Assembly (NCBI RefSeq): GCF_000153465.1
Contig: NZ_CH672387.1
Location: forward strand, 3,220,932 to 3,284,931
Source of the DNA: Aurantimonas manganoxydans SI85-9A1
GTDB lineage: Bacteria > Pseudomonadota > Alphaproteobacteria > Rhizobiales > Rhizobiaceae
Reading direction: 5' to 3'
DNA: 64,000 nt
The notes under the pieces were generated by a model. That model saw nothing but the letters and a program-made list of their open reading frames with translations, made no database searches and had not been told where the DNA came from. Positions 9,354-19,027 of this stretch are shown piece by piece. Numbering within the stretch: the first letter of the stretch is position 1; the number at the start of each line of letters is the position of its first letter. Position numbers and translations under genes: made by a program.

Positions 9354-10666
9354 GCGTCGAGGTCACCAAGCTTTCGAACGGACTGACCATTGCGACCGAG
9401 ACGATGCCGCACCTGGAGAGTGCCTGTCTGGGCATCTGGGTGAAGGCCGGCGCCCGCGACGAGGCGCCCCAGGAGCATGGCATCGCCCATCTTCTGGAGC
9501 ATATGGCGTTCAAGGGGACGAGCCGGCGCAGCGCCCGGCAGATCGCCGAGGAGATCGAGGATGTCGGCGGCGAGATGAATGCCGCGACCAGCGTCGAGAC
9601 CACCTCCTACTACGCCCGCGTCCTGAAGAACGACGTGCCGCTGGCGCTCGACATCCTGACCGACATCCTGATCGATTCGCGCTTCGACGAGCAGGAGCTG
9701 GAACGCGAGCAGCAGGTCATCCTGCAGGAGATCGGCGCGGCCGAAGACACGCCCGACGACATCGTCTTCGACCATTTCCAGGAAGCGGCCTTTCACAAGC
9801 AGATCATCGGCCGGCCGATCCTGGGCACCCGCGAGACGGTGAAATCCTTTTCGCCCGACGATCTGCGCGGCTATCTCGCCCGGCACTATTCGCCGGACAA
9901 GATGATCGTCTCGGCGGCCGGCGCCGTGTCGCACCGCGCCATCGTCGACCAGATCGAGGCGGCCTTCGGTGGAACGGCCTCCGTGTCGCCGCTGCCGCTG
10001 GAATCCTCGCCGCGGCAGGCGGCGTCCTATACGGGCGGCGAGTTCCGCCAGGAGCGCGACCTGATGGACGCGCAGATGGTGCTCGGCTTCGAGGGCCGCG
10101 CCTATTACGCCCGCGACTTCTACGCCTCGCAGGTGCTGTCGCTGATCCTCGGCGGCGGCATGTCCTCGCGCCTGTTCCAGGAGATCCGCGAGCGCCGGGG
10201 CCTGTGCTACGCGATCTACGCCTTCCACTGGAGCTTCTCCGATTCCGGCATCTTCGGCATCCATGCCGCGACCGGCGAGGAGGAACTGGCGGAACTGGCG
10301 CCGGTGATCGCCGACGAGCTGACGCGGGCCGCGGCCGGCATCTCCGAGCCCGAGGTCAACCGCGCCCGGGCGCAGATGCGCGCCAGCCTGCTGATGTCGC
10401 AGGAAAGCCCGGCCGCCCGCGCGGCGCAGATCGCCCGGCAGATGCTGTTCAACGGCGCGACGATCACCAACGAGGAACTGATCGCGCGGCTCGAGGCGAT
10501 CACCGCGCCGCGGCTCGCCGATCTTGCCGAGCGTACGTTCGTGGGCACCGTGCCCACCCTCGCCGCCATCGGGCCGGTGTCCCGTCTGCCGAGCCGCGAC
10601 GTCCTTGCCGAACGGCTTGCCGGCGCGTCGTCCGGCGCCGAGGCGAGGGTCGCGACCAGCCACTGA
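9350..10666 (+). CDS. M16-family zinc peptidase (mitochondrial processing peptidase beta-like)
   Basis: The 438-residue protein is a single-copy M16B peptidase related to the mitochondrial processing peptidase. It carries the inverted zinc motif HLLEH (47-51) and the third ligand Glu127 in the segment VILQEIG, so it should be catalytically competent. The second, inactive M16 domain fills the C-terminal half and contains the glycine-rich loop LGGGMSSRLFQEIRE (about 270). No signal peptide is visible, so it is predicted cytoplasmic, where it would degrade or trim peptides. It begins inside the last codons of thrC (ATGA overlap) and is followed after 7 bases by the acetyltransferase gene, implying one transcript. 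Confidence 0.9.
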   Translation: MSVEVTKLSNGLTIATETMPHLESACLGIWVKAGARDEAPQEHGIAHLLEHMAFKGTSRRSARQIAEEIEDVGGEMNAATSVETTSYYARVLKNDVPLALDILTDILIDSRFDEQELEREQQVILQEIGAAEDTPDDIVFDHFQEAAFHKQIIGRPILGTRETVKSFSPDDLRGYLARHYSPDKMIVSAAGAVSHRAIVDQIEAAFGGTASVSPLPLESSPRQAASYTGGEFRQERDLMDAQMVLGFEGRAYYARDFYASQVLSLILGGGMSSRLFQEIRERRGLCYAIYAFHWSFSDSGIFGIHAATGEEELAELAPVIADELTRAAAGISEPEVNRARAQMRASLLMSQESPAARAAQIARQMLFNGATITNEELIARLEAITAPRLADLAERTFVGTVPTLAAIGPVSRLPSRDVLAERLAGASSGAEARVATSH

Positions 10667-10673
10667 TCCGCCA

Positions 10674-11297
10674 ATGAGGATCCTGGAGCATCTCGCCGGG
10701 CCGCCCGTCCCCGCGTTGCACGGCGAGGGCATCCTTCTGCGCATGCCCCGACGCGGCGACTATGCGGCGTGGCGGGACCTGCGCGGTGAAAGCCGCAATT
10801 TCCTGAAACCCTGGGAGCCGCTCTGGGCCGCGGACGAATTGTCCTGGGAGGCGTATCGCCAACGCCTTCGCCGCTATGCGCACGATGCGCGCGACGGCGT
10901 CAGCTACACCTTCTTCCTGTTCGACGCGTCCGGCCGCACGCTCTACGGCGGCACCACGCTCAGCCAGATCCGGCGCGGCGTCGCCCAGTCGGGCACGCTC
11001 GGCTACTGGATGGGCGAGCGCCATGCCGGCGCCGGCCTGATGGCGCGGGCGGTCGAGCAGATGAAGCTGTTCGCCTTCGACGTGCACCGCCTGCACCGGA
11101 TCGAGGCGGCCTGCCTGCCGCGCAACAAGCGCTCCATCGGGCTTCTGGAGAAATGCGGTTTCGTCCGGGAGGGTCATCTGCGAAGCTATCTGAAGATCGC
11201 CGGACGCTGGGAAGACCATTATCTTTATTCGCTTCTGGCCGAAGAATGGTCGTCTTCGCAGCCCAGGGCTCGCATGGGCGCGGCCGTGGTGCAATAA
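10674..11297 (+). CDS. GNAT acetyltransferase, RimJ/RimL-like
   Basis: The 207-residue protein is a GNAT-fold acetyltransferase of the RimJ/RimL type, which acetylate protein N-termini or small molecules using acetyl-CoA. The pattern ILLRMPRRGDYAAWRDLR at the N-terminus, the acetyl-CoA loop region GYWMGERHAGAGLM (about 110) and the terminal IEAACLPRNKRSIGLLEKCGF (about 140-162) with FVREG are all diagnostic. The ATG at 10674 is 7 bases after the M16 stop. It is the third gene of the thrC unit. The true acceptor is unknown; ribosomal protein S5 is only the namesake target. Confidence 0.88.
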   Translation: MRILEHLAGPPVPALHGEGILLRMPRRGDYAAWRDLRGESRNFLKPWEPLWAADELSWEAYRQRLRRYAHDARDGVSYTFFLFDASGRTLYGGTTLSQIRRGVAQSGTLGYWMGERHAGAGLMARAVEQMKLFAFDVHRLHRIEAACLPRNKRSIGLLEKCGFVREGHLRSYLKIAGRWEDHYLYSLLAEEWSSSQPRARMGAAVVQ

Positions 11298-11316
11298 ACG
11301 CGAGGCGCGGGCGGGG

Positions 11317-14280
11317 GTGAGTCGGAATGCAAGGTCGGGGCACAACGTGAAGGCGAAAGCCATCAGCAATCGGAAAAGCGGCGTCGGGCCGATCGGTCTG
11401 GCCGCACGGTGGTTCCTGTCGCTGGCCTTCGTCCTCGTTGCGCTCATCGTCTCGGCGCCGCCGTCCCTGGCGCTCGAAGCCGTCAGCATCTCGCGCGGCG
11501 ATACTGCCATCGACATGCTGCCCGCGGTCGACGTCTACCGCGGCAAGGGCCGCGCCTTCCAGGTCGCGACCGTCCCCGGTGCCGACGGCATCGTGCGCCG
11601 CATCGAGATCGAGGCGCAGTCGGCGCAGGCGTCCGGCGACTGGGCGGTCTTCGCGCTCGCCAACAACACCGACAAGCAGATCGACCGGCTCGTCGTCGCC
11701 CCGCATTTCCGGCTGGTGGGCTCCGGCGTCGTCTGGCCCGATCTCGGCTCCCAGCGCATCGCCTCGATCACGCCCAGCCAGGGCTTTGCGCTGGAGCGCC
11801 AGCCGAGCACCGACGCCGACGTCTTTCTGGTAACCCTCGATCCCGGCGCGATCGTCACCTTCGTCGCCGAACTGGCCTCGCCGAACCTGCCGGACCTGCG
11901 CCTGTGGGAGCCGAACGCCTACAAGGACACGGTCAACGCCTTCACGCTCTATCGCGGCATCGTCCTCGGCATCGCCGGCCTCCTGGCGGTGTTCCTGACC
12001 ATCCTGTTCGTCGTCAAGGGATCGGCGATGTTCCCCGCCACCGCGTCGCTGGCCTGGGCGGTGCTGGCCTATATCTGCATCGACTTCGACTTCTGGCAGA
12101 AACTGGTGCCGATCCTGCCCGGGCAGGAACGGGTCTGGCGGGCCGGCACCGAAGTGTCGCTGGCCTTCACGCTCGTCCTGTTCCTCTTCGCCTATCTCAA
12201 TCTCAATCGCTGGCACGGCGTGCTGTCGATCTTCACCATCATGTGGCTGGCCGCGCTCGGCACGGTCGGCGTCGTCGCCGCCTTCGACCCGGTGGTGGCC
12301 TCGGGCATCGCCCGCATCTCGCTGGCCGCGACGGCCGTCCTCGGCCTCGGCATCATCGGCACGCTCGCCGTGCAGCGCTCGGACCGGGCGATCATGCTGA
12401 TCCCCACCTGGTGCCTCGTCATCCTCTGGGTGTTCGCCGGCTGGTCCACCGTGACCGGCCGCATCGACAACGACATCATCCAGCCGGCGCTGGGCGGCGG
12501 CCTGGTGCTCATCGTTCTTCTGATCGGCTTCACGGTCATGCAGCACGCCTTTGCCGGCGGCGGCTTCGCGCAGGGGCTCCTGTCGGACCTGGAGCGCCGC
12601 TCGCTGGCGCTCGCCGGGACCGGCGACGCGATCTTCGACTGGGACGTCAGCCGCGACCGCATCTTCGCCGGCGCCGACGGCGACACCTTGGCCGGCATGC
12701 CGGTCGGCACCATGAACGGGCCGGCGCGCGACTGGCTGCCGGTCCTGCATCCGGACGATCGCGACCGCTTCAAGGTCACGCTCGACACCATCCTCGAACA
12801 TCGCCGCGGCCGCATCATCCAGGATTTCCGCCTGCGCGACGAGGACGGCCATTATCACTGGGTCTCCCTGCGCGCCCGCCCGGTGCTGGGCAGCGACGGC
12901 GAGGTGGTGCGCTGCGTCGGCACGCTCAAGGACGTCACCGATGCCAAGAAGGCCGAGGAACGGCTGCTGCACGACGCGCTGCACGACCAGCTGACCGGCC
13001 TGCCGAACCGCGAATTGTTCCGCGACCGGCTGGAGGCCATCGGCGTCCTGGCGATGACGCGGGCCGACGTGCAGCCGACGATCATCGTCATCGACCTCGA
13101 CCGCTTCAAACAGGTCAACGACGATTTCGGCATCGCCACCGGCGACACCATCCTCCTGACCATAGGACGCCGACTGAAGCGCCTCTTAAAACCGCAGGAT
13201 TCGCTGGCCCGGCTCGGCAGCGACCAGTTCGGCCTGATCCTCCTGTCGGAAACAGAAGTCACCGCGGTGGCCGATTTCGCCGAGGGTCTGCGCAACGCCA
13301 TCAAGGCGCCGATCGCCTTCGCCAATCGCGAGATCGTCCTGACCGGTTCGATCGGCCTGACCGGCTGGACCGAAGCCTCAACCTCGGACGAGGCGCTCAA
13401 GGAAGCCGAACTGGCCATGTATCAGGCCAAGCGCAATGGCGGCGACAGCATCGAGCCGTTCCGGCCGGCCTATCGCAGCGTCGGCTATGGCCGCCTGGAG
13501 CTCGAGTCGGATCTGCGCCGGGCCTTCGAGCGCAACGAGCTGTCCCTTGCCTTCCAGCCGATCGTCACGCTGGAAAGCGAAGACATCGCCGGCTTCGAGG
13601 CGCTGCTGCGCTGGGAACATCCGCGGCGCGGCGCGATCTCGCCGGCGGAATTCGTGCCCATCGCCGAGAGCACCGGCCTGATCGTCCAGCTCGGCCAGTT
13701 CGCGCTGGAGGAGGCCTGCCGCCGGCTCGGCGACTGGCAGCGCATGACCGGCGACGAGAACCTGTTCGTCTCGGTCAACATCTCCAGCCGCCAGCTCATC
13801 CGCCAGGACCTGATCGGCGACGTGAAGACCGTGCTCGAGCGCTACCGGATCTCGCCGAACAGCCTCAAGCTGGAGCTGACGGAATCGCTGGTGATGGACA
13901 ATCCGGAGCGTTCCGCCCAGCTCCTGACGCGCCTGAAGGCGCTCGGCGTCGGCCTGTCGCTGGATGACTTCGGCACCGGCTATTCGTCGCTCGCCTATCT
14001 GATGGGCTTTCCGTTCGACACGCTGAAGATCGACCAGTCCTTCCTGAAGAACAACAGCCAGCCACAGCGGCCGATCATCCTGCATTCGATCGTTACCATG
14101 GCCCACGATCTGGGGCTGAAGGTCGTCGCGGAGGGCATCGAGAGCGATGCGGACGTCATGCAGCTGCGCCAGCTCGGCTGCGAATACGCCCAGAGCTTCA
14201 AGTTCTCGCCGCCGCTCGGCTCCGATCAGGTGCGCAAGATCCTCGACGACCGGGCAGTCGGCCTGAAGCGCGCCAGCTAG
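11317..14280 (+). CDS. Membrane PAS-GGDEF-EAL protein, probable c-di-GMP phosphodiesterase
   Basis: The 987-residue protein has an N-terminal signal or anchor, an extracytoplasmic region (about 55-215) and about seven membrane segments (about 215-425), resembling 7TMR-DISM receptors. A PAS domain follows (about 440-550, ending in WVSLRARP and GTLKDVTDAKKAEE). The GGDEF domain (about 555-715) has LTGLPNRELF and VIDLDRFKQVND, but its signature reads LGSDQF, so cyclase activity is unlikely. The EAL domain (about 725-980) keeps EALLRW, NISSRQL, ELTES, DDFGTGYSSL, KIDQSF and AEGIES, so it is probably an active phosphodiesterase, perhaps with the GGDEF part as a GTP sensor. The start may be GTG 11317 or GTG 11347. 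Confidence 0.9.
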   Translation: MSRNARSGHNVKAKAISNRKSGVGPIGLAARWFLSLAFVLVALIVSAPPSLALEAVSISRGDTAIDMLPAVDVYRGKGRAFQVATVPGADGIVRRIEIEAQSAQASGDWAVFALANNTDKQIDRLVVAPHFRLVGSGVVWPDLGSQRIASITPSQGFALERQPSTDADVFLVTLDPGAIVTFVAELASPNLPDLRLWEPNAYKDTVNAFTLYRGIVLGIAGLLAVFLTILFVVKGSAMFPATASLAWAVLAYICIDFDFWQKLVPILPGQERVWRAGTEVSLAFTLVLFLFAYLNLNRWHGVLSIFTIMWLAALGTVGVVAAFDPVVASGIARISLAATAVLGLGIIGTLAVQRSDRAIMLIPTWCLVILWVFAGWSTVTGRIDNDIIQPALGGGLVLIVLLIGFTVMQHAFAGGGFAQGLLSDLERRSLALAGTGDAIFDWDVSRDRIFAGADGDTLAGMPVGTMNGPARDWLPVLHPDDRDRFKVTLDTILEHRRGRIIQDFRLRDEDGHYHWVSLRARPVLGSDGEVVRCVGTLKDVTDAKKAEERLLHDALHDQLTGLPNRELFRDRLEAIGVLAMTRADVQPTIIVIDLDRFKQVNDDFGIATGDTILLTIGRRLKRLLKPQDSLARLGSDQFGLILLSETEVTAVADFAEGLRNAIKAPIAFANREIVLTGSIGLTGWTEASTSDEALKEAELAMYQAKRNGGDSIEPFRPAYRSVGYGRLELESDLRRAFERNELSLAFQPIVTLESEDIAGFEALLRWEHPRRGAISPAEFVPIAESTGLIVQLGQFALEEACRRLGDWQRMTGDENLFVSVNISSRQLIRQDLIGDVKTVLERYRISPNSLKLELTESLVMDNPERSAQLLTRLKALGVGLSLDDFGTGYSSLAYLMGFPFDTLKIDQSFLKNNSQPQRPIILHSIVTMAHDLGLKVVAEGIESDADVMQLRQLGCEYAQSFKFSPPLGSDQVRKILDDRAVGLKRAS

Positions 14281-14292
14281 GGCGCACCCGGC

Positions 14293-14901
14293 TCAGGCGT
14301 GGCCGGCCTCGCTGGCCAGGAATGCCGGCTCGATGCCCAGCAGCCCCAGCGCGCGGCCGTATTTGCTGTCCAGCTCGACGTCGAAGACGATGTCGAGATC
14401 GGCCTTGCAGGTCAGCCAGCCATTGGCCGCGATCTCGCTCTCGAGCTGGCCCGGCGACCAGCCGGCATAGCCGAGCGCCATGATCGCCGTCGTCGGCCCG
14501 ACGCCCTTGGAGATCGCCTTGAGGATGTCGATCGTCGGGGTCAGCGAGATGTTGTCGTCGACGGCCACGGTGGATTCGGAATCGTAATCGTCCGAATGCA
14601 GGACGAAGCCTCGCCCCTTCTCGACCGGACCGCCCATGCAGACGCAGATTTCCTGTCCGGACTTGGGCAGTCGGATATCGCGCTCGCTGGCAACGATGCC
14701 GAGCTGGGTCAGGAGTTCGCCGAAGCCGACCGGCTGCGGCTTGTTGATGATGAAGCCCATCGCGCCGCTCGGCGAATGGGCGCAGACATAGATCACCGCG
14801 CGCGCGAAGCGCTCGTCGCCCATGCCCGGCATGGCGATGAGGAAATGCCCTTCCAGGGAAGAGTCCGTCGAATTTCTGCCGATTTCGGTTTCGAGATCCA
14901 T
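14293..14901 (-). CDS. YqgE/AlgH family protein (DUF179)
   Basis: The 202-residue protein is a member of the YqgE/AlgH family, whose biochemical role is unresolved. The family core is visible from GHFLIAMPGM (about 18) through ARAVIYVCAHS and GAMGFIINKP (about 48), the glycine-rich segment VCMGGPVEKGRGFVLHS (about 85-100) and YAGWSPGQLESEI (about 150). No signal peptide or membrane segment is present. It is convergent with the GGDEF-EAL gene, with only 12 bases between stops. The ATG at 14901 matches the usual N-terminus in relatives. It is not in an obvious operon with the divergent downstream genes. Confidence 0.9.
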   Translation of the reverse strand: MDLETEIGRNSTDSSLEGHFLIAMPGMGDERFARAVIYVCAHSPSGAMGFIINKPQPVGFGELLTQLGIVASERDIRLPKSGQEICVCMGGPVEKGRGFVLHSDDYDSESTVAVDDNISLTPTIDILKAISKGVGPTTAIMALGYAGWSPGQLESEIAANGWLTCKADLDIVFDVELDSKYGRALGLLGIEPAFLASEAGHA

Positions 14902-15094
14902 GGCATCCAGATGCTTGCGGGGCTTTCACGATAGATGGCATCGCGGCGATGTCAAAACCAGAGCGTCGCAGCACGGCCCGGTTTGCCGGTCGGTGTCGCG
15001 GCTTGTTGAATGGCCAGCGCCGTTTGCCCGCGCTAACCAGCAGGGCGGGCGGGCCATGCGCCGCAAATCGTTCCAAGGCAAAAGGACACCGCAG

Positions 15095-15913
15095 ATGAGA
15101 TGGATTGCGCGGATCGCGGGCGGCCTCGCCGCGATGGCCATGGGTGCGGCAGCGGCAAAGGCAGACCCGGCGTCGACCTATGCCAGCGAGCAGGTGACGC
15201 TCCGGCTCGTGGCCGGTGAAGCTGCGCCGGACGGCACCGTTCGCGGTGCGCTGCTCGTCGATCTCGCGCCGGGCTGGCACACCTACTGGCTCGACCCGGG
15301 CGCCTCGGGTATCCCGCCGCGCATCGACTTCACGGCCACGGATAATCTGGCGAATACCGATCTGAAATTTCCGGCGCCGCTGCGCTTCGGCGAGGGCATC
15401 GCCCGCGCCAATGGCTACGAGAACGCCGTCGCCATCGGCTACGCACTTACGCCGCGGCCCGGCACCGCCCTCGATACGGTGACCGCCAGCCTCGCCATCG
15501 GCGTGTGCCAGGACATCTGCATCCCGGTGCAGGCGGAGCTCGCAGCCGACACCGGCTCAGCCTCTACAGACACCGTCGAAGCGACCTTCGCCGCCCTGCC
15601 CGCCCGCGACGGCCCGCTCGGGCGGATCAGTTCGGCCATTCTGCCCGCTGGCGGCGACATGCTCACCGTCGCCGTGGAGACGACGCTCGACGCGCAAGGC
15701 GCCGATCTCTTCGTGCGCGGGCCGGACGGCTGGTATTTCGACGAGCCCGAAACGCCCGTGCGCAACGGCGACAGCCTCGAATTCCGCGTGCCCGTCGTCG
15801 GGCGCCCGCGCGGCGCGACGGACGGGCCCGCAACGGTCGACATGGTGGTCACCGGCGCGAGCGGCGACTTCGCCGCCGATGCCGTACCGGTCACCGCCGA
15901 TACGCCCGGTTGA
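15095..15913 (+). CDS. Secreted protein with DsbD N-terminal (alpha)-like domain
   Basis: The 272-residue protein has a cleavable signal peptide (about 1-22, cleavage after AKA) followed by a domain like the periplasmic alpha domain of DsbD/ScsB. Family landmarks are LAPGWHTYWLDPGASGIPP (about 60-78) and GVCQDICIP (about 137), which supplies a paired C-x3-C. There are no membrane segments and no C-terminal thioredoxin domain, so it is a stand-alone version that would receive electrons from a separate membrane protein. The ATG at 15095 is chosen for its AAGGA site 8 bases upstream; ATG 15056 is in frame but weak. A peroxiredoxin gene follows 79 bases downstream. Confidence 0.8.
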   Translation: MRWIARIAGGLAAMAMGAAAAKADPASTYASEQVTLRLVAGEAAPDGTVRGALLVDLAPGWHTYWLDPGASGIPPRIDFTATDNLANTDLKFPAPLRFGEGIARANGYENAVAIGYALTPRPGTALDTVTASLAIGVCQDICIPVQAELAADTGSASTDTVEATFAALPARDGPLGRISSAILPAGGDMLTVAVETTLDAQGADLFVRGPDGWYFDEPETPVRNGDSLEFRVPVVGRPRGATDGPATVDMVVTGASGDFAADAVPVTADTPG

Positions 15914-15992
15914 ACGGCTCGACAAAGCGCTCCGCCTCGCCTCATATGGCGCCGGGCCGTAACGCCACGCATTTCACGAAGGGAACGACCAG

Positions 15993-16478
15993 ATGACCAT
16001 CGGTATCGGCGACAAGCTTCCGAACGCGACACTGAAGACCAAGACCTCCGACGGTCCGGCAGACCTGTCCACCGACGAGATCTTCGCCGGCAAGAAGGTT
16101 GTGCTGTTCGCCGTGCCCGGCGCCTTCACGCCGACCTGCTCGATGAATCACCTGCCGGGCTTCCTGACCCACAATGACGAGATCCGCGCCAAGGGCGTCG
16201 ACACCATCGCCGTCGTCGCGGTCAACGACATCTTCGTCATGGGCGCCTGGGAGAAGGCCAACGAGGCGGCCGGCAAGATCCTGTTCCTGTCCGACGGCAA
16301 TGGCGAGTTCACCAAGGCGCTCGGCCTCGACATCGACCTCTCGGTCGCCGGCCTCGGCCTGCGCTCCAAGCGCTATTCGATGATCGTCGAGAACGGCGTC
16401 GTGAAGTCGCTGAACGTCGAGGAATCGCCGGGCCAGGCCGAGCGCTCGACCGCCGAGGCCGTTCTCGAGCAGCTCTGA
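15993..16478 (+). CDS. Peroxiredoxin, Prx5 type
   Basis: The 161-residue protein reduces peroxides using a reactive cysteine. It is of the Prx5/AhpE-like atypical class: the peroxidatic site is PGAFTPTCS (about 43-51), and the downstream SKRYSMIVENG and MGAW segments are typical. No second conserved resolving cysteine is seen, so it is probably a 1-Cys enzyme recycled by glutaredoxin or glutathione. There is no signal peptide, so it is cytoplasmic. It lies after the secreted DsbD-alpha-like gene on the same strand and converges with rnhA. An inverted repeat lies just past its stop (16491-16518). Confidence 0.92.
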   Translation: MTIGIGDKLPNATLKTKTSDGPADLSTDEIFAGKKVVLFAVPGAFTPTCSMNHLPGFLTHNDEIRAKGVDTIAVVAVNDIFVMGAWEKANEAAGKILFLSDGNGEFTKALGLDIDLSVAGLGLRSKRYSMIVENGVVKSLNVEESPGQAERSTAEAVLEQL

Positions 16479-16490
16479 TCCGAACAGACC

Positions 16491-16518
16491 CGTCCCCGCC
16501 GCCAGCGCTGCGGGGACG
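16491..16518. other. 9-bp stem-loop between convergent peroxiredoxin and rnhA genes
   Basis: Arms 16491-16499 and 16510-16518 pair perfectly around a 10-nt loop, 12 bases past the peroxiredoxin stop and 24 bases from the rnhA stop. It lacks a T-run on either side. Its position suggests a shared bidirectional terminator or 3' end stabiliser. Confidence 0.45.
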
Positions 16519-16541
16519 GACGCGGACTTACTGCGTCGCGC

Positions 16542-17003
16542 CTATGCGCTGCGCTTGCGGCGCTTGAACGGCTCCATGCCGTCGCGGGCCAGCTGGTCGG
16601 CGCGCTCGTTCATCTCGTCGCCGGCATGGCCTTTCACCCAGTGGAAGGTGACGTCGTGGCGCCCCTTCTCCTCCTCGAGCTTCTGCCAGAGTTCGGCATT
16701 CTTCACCGGCTTCTTGTCGGCGGTCTTCCAGCCATTGCGCTTCCAGCCGTGGATCCACTTGGTGATGCCGTCGCGCATATATTGCGAGTCGGAATAGATA
16801 TCGACCGGGCAGGACCGCTTCAGGGCCGTCAGCGCCTCGATCACCGCGAGCAGTTCCATCCGGTTGTTGGTGGTGTGCTCCTCGCCGCCCTTCAGTTCCT
16901 TCTCGTTGCCGTTGAAGCGCAGGATCGCGCCCCAGCCGCCCGGCCCCGGATTGCCCGAACAGGCACCGTCGGTGTGGATCTCGACCCGTCCCTCGGCGCT
17001 CAT
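16542..17003 (-). CDS. rnhA: Ribonuclease HI
   Basis: RNase HI cleaves the RNA strand of RNA-DNA hybrids, removing primers and R-loops. The 153-residue protein is the standard length and carries the four acidic metal ligands: Asp12 ([11 protein letters not shown]), Glu50 (NRMELLAV), Asp72 (YSDSQY) and Asp136 (ERADQLAR), plus the catalytic His126 loop (WVKGHAGD). The C-terminus is basic (KRRKRSA). Its start overlaps the thrB stop by 4 bases, so it is the last gene of the ispH-thrB-rnhA operon, an order typical of Hyphomicrobiales. Confidence 0.97.
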   Translation of the reverse strand: MSAEGRVEIHTDGACSGNPGPGGWGAILRFNGNEKELKGGEEHTTNNRMELLAVIEALTALKRSCPVDIYSDSQYMRDGITKWIHGWKRNGWKTADKKPVKNAELWQKLEEEKGRHDVTFHWVKGHAGDEMNERADQLARDGMEPFKRRKRSA

Positions 17004-17980
17004 GCCGTCACCCGCTCGTCGTCATAGCCATAGTCCGAGACGCTCTTCACCGACCGGTGGAAGCGCAGCTTGCCGAGATATTCCATCGGGTCCTTCTTGG
17101 TCACGAAGGAATCGTCGGGCACCGTCAGCCAGTCGTAGAGCCGGGTCAGCAGGAAGCGCAGCGCCGCTCCCCGGCACAGCACCGGCAAGGCCACCAGCTC
17201 CGCCGCGCTCAGCGGCCGCACGCTGGCATAGCCGCCGATCAGCGCCCGGCCCTTGGTGATGTTGAAGCTGCCGTCCTGCTCGAAGCACCAGGCACAGACG
17301 GCGATCGCCAGATCGTAGGCGAGAAGGTCGTTGCAGGCGAAATAGAAGTCGATCAGGCCGGACAATTCGCCCGACAGGAAGAAGACGTTGTCGGGGAAGA
17401 GATCGGCGTGGATGACGCCCTTCGGCAGATCGGCCGGCCAGTTCGCCTCGACGAAATCGAGCTCCGCGCCGATTTCCGCGGCAAGCCCCGCCTCGATGCC
17501 GTCGACCCGGTCGCCGCAGCTTTCGAACAGCGGCCGCCAGTCGGCAACGGCGAGGCCGTTGCGGCGGTGGAGCGGGAAGTCGGCGGCCTTGCCGTGCATG
17601 CCAGCCAGCGCTGCGCCGACGGCGCGGCAATGCTGGGGCGCGGGACGGCGGGTCCACATGCCTTCGAGAAAGGTGAAAATCGCCGCCGGGCGGCCCGACA
17701 ATTCGCCGAGGGACTCGCCGCCGCGCGTGTGCACCGGCAGCGGGCAGGACAGGCCCCGCTCGGCCAGATGCTCCATCAGCCCGACGAAGAACGGCAGGTC
17801 CGATCGGTTCACCCGCTTCTCGTACAGCGTGAGGATGTAGGTGCCCGCCGTGGTTCGCAGCAGGAAGTTGGAATTCTCCACCCCCTCGGCGATGCCCTTG
17901 TAGCTCAGCAGTTCGCCGATGTCGTAGGCGCCGATGAACTCGGCGAGCTGCGGCTCGGAGACGTCCGTATAGACAGCCAT
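17000..17980 (-). CDS. thrB: Homoserine kinase type II
   Basis: ThrB phosphorylates homoserine on the way to threonine. The 326-residue protein is not the GHMP type but the aminoglycoside-phosphotransferase-like type II form found in alphaproteobacteria. Evidence is the catalytic loop [13 protein letters not shown] (about 193-205) and the metal site GLIDFYFA (about 212), plus the N-terminal nucleotide-binding strand NFLLRTT. It begins 2 bases after the ispH stop and overlaps rnhA by 4 bases, so the three are surely cotranscribed. thrC is located separately at 7.9-9.4 kb. Confidence 0.95.
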   Translation of the reverse strand: MAVYTDVSEPQLAEFIGAYDIGELLSYKGIAEGVENSNFLLRTTAGTYILTLYEKRVNRSDLPFFVGLMEHLAERGLSCPLPVHTRGGESLGELSGRPAAIFTFLEGMWTRRPAPQHCRAVGAALAGMHGKAADFPLHRRNGLAVADWRPLFESCGDRVDGIEAGLAAEIGAELDFVEANWPADLPKGVIHADLFPDNVFFLSGELSGLIDFYFACNDLLAYDLAIAVCAWCFEQDGSFNITKGRALIGGYASVRPLSAAELVALPVLCRGAALRFLLTRLYDWLTVPDDSFVTKKDPMEYLGKLRFHRSVKSVSDYGYDDERVTA

Positions 17981-17982
17981 GC

Positions 17983-18987
17983 TCAGCCCTGCCCGTTGAC
18001 GAAGGCCATGTCGACGGGCGTCAGCGGCGTCTGGCGCAGGCTGCGCATGACGGGGAAGTTCTCGTTCTCCTCCGCCGTGCGCACGAGCTCGATGGTCACG
18101 TCGTAGCGGTCGCGGAAGGAATCGACGATGGCGTCGACGAGGATTTCCGGGGCCGAGGCGCCAGCCGACATCGCCACCACCCCGCCGGGCTTCACGCAGT
18201 CCCAGGGCAGGTCCTGCGGTCCCTCCACCAGCGCGCCCTGCATCGCGCCGGAGCGCTCGGCGACCTCGACGAGGCGGAGCGAGTTCGACGAGTTCGGCGC
18301 GCCGACGATGAGAAACAGGTCGGCGCCCGGCGCGGCCGCCTTCACGGCGTCCTGGCGGTTGGTCGTGGCGTAGCAGATCGATTCCGACGAGGGCGCCTGC
18401 ATCTGCGGGAACCGCGCCTGCAACACCGCGATGATCCCCGCGGTGTCGCCGACCGAGAGCGTGGTCTGGGTCACGAAGCCCAGCGCCTCCGGATCAGCCG
18501 GCACATATTCGGCCGCGTCGGCCTCGGTCTCGATCAGCGTGACGCTGCCCTCTGGCAACTGCCCCATCGTGCCGATGACCTCCGGATGACCGCGATGCCC
18601 GATCAGCAGCACATGGCGGCCGAGCCGCGTGTGGCGCATGGCCTGCTTGTGGACCTTGGAGACCAGCGGACAGGTCGCGTCCAGGTAGAGCAGATCGCGG
18701 GCTTCGGCGGCGGCCGGCACCGACTTCGGCACGCCATGGGCCGAGAACACCACCGGCTGGCCGTCATCGGGGACCGAATCCAGTTCCTCGACGAAGATGG
18801 CGCCCTTGCTGCGCAGCCCTTCCACGACATAGCGGTTGTGGACGATCTCGTGCCGCACATAGACCGGCGCGCCGTATTTCTTCAGCGCCAGCACGACGAT
18901 CTGGATGGCCCGGTCGACGCCGGCGCAGAAGCCGCGCGGCTCGCACATGCGGATCGTCAGCTTCGGTTTGGTGGCTGTTGCGGACAA
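17983..18987 (-). CDS. ispH: 4-hydroxy-3-methylbut-2-enyl diphosphate reductase
   Basis: IspH is the last enzyme of the non-mevalonate isoprenoid pathway, making IPP and DMAPP with a [4Fe-4S] cluster. The three cluster cysteines are present in PRGFCAGV (Cys21), LDATCPLV and SICYATTN, along with HEIVHN (about 45) and SAHGV (about 78). The preferred start is TTG 18987: it has GGAG 6 bases upstream and gives 334 residues, the family length. An upstream frame to ATG 19047 and TTG 19056 would add about 20 residues with no family similarity and runs through a perfect TTGACA box. The first gene of the pathway, dxs, is also in this window. Confidence 0.93.
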   Translation of the reverse strand: MSATATKPKLTIRMCEPRGFCAGVDRAIQIVVLALKKYGAPVYVRHEIVHNRYVVEGLRSKGAIFVEELDSVPDDGQPVVFSAHGVPKSVPAAAEARDLLYLDATCPLVSKVHKQAMRHTRLGRHVLLIGHRGHPEVIGTMGQLPEGSVTLIETEADAAEYVPADPEALGFVTQTTLSVGDTAGIIAVLQARFPQMQAPSSESICYATTNRQDAVKAAAPGADLFLIVGAPNSSNSLRLVEVAERSGAMQGALVEGPQDLPWDCVKPGGVVAMSAGASAPEILVDAIVDSFRDRYDVTIELVRTAEENENFPVMRSLRQTPLTPVDMAFVNGQG

Positions 18988-19027
18988 GAAGAGCTCCGGG
19001 CTGTTCGGCAGGGCGAATGTCGCGCCG

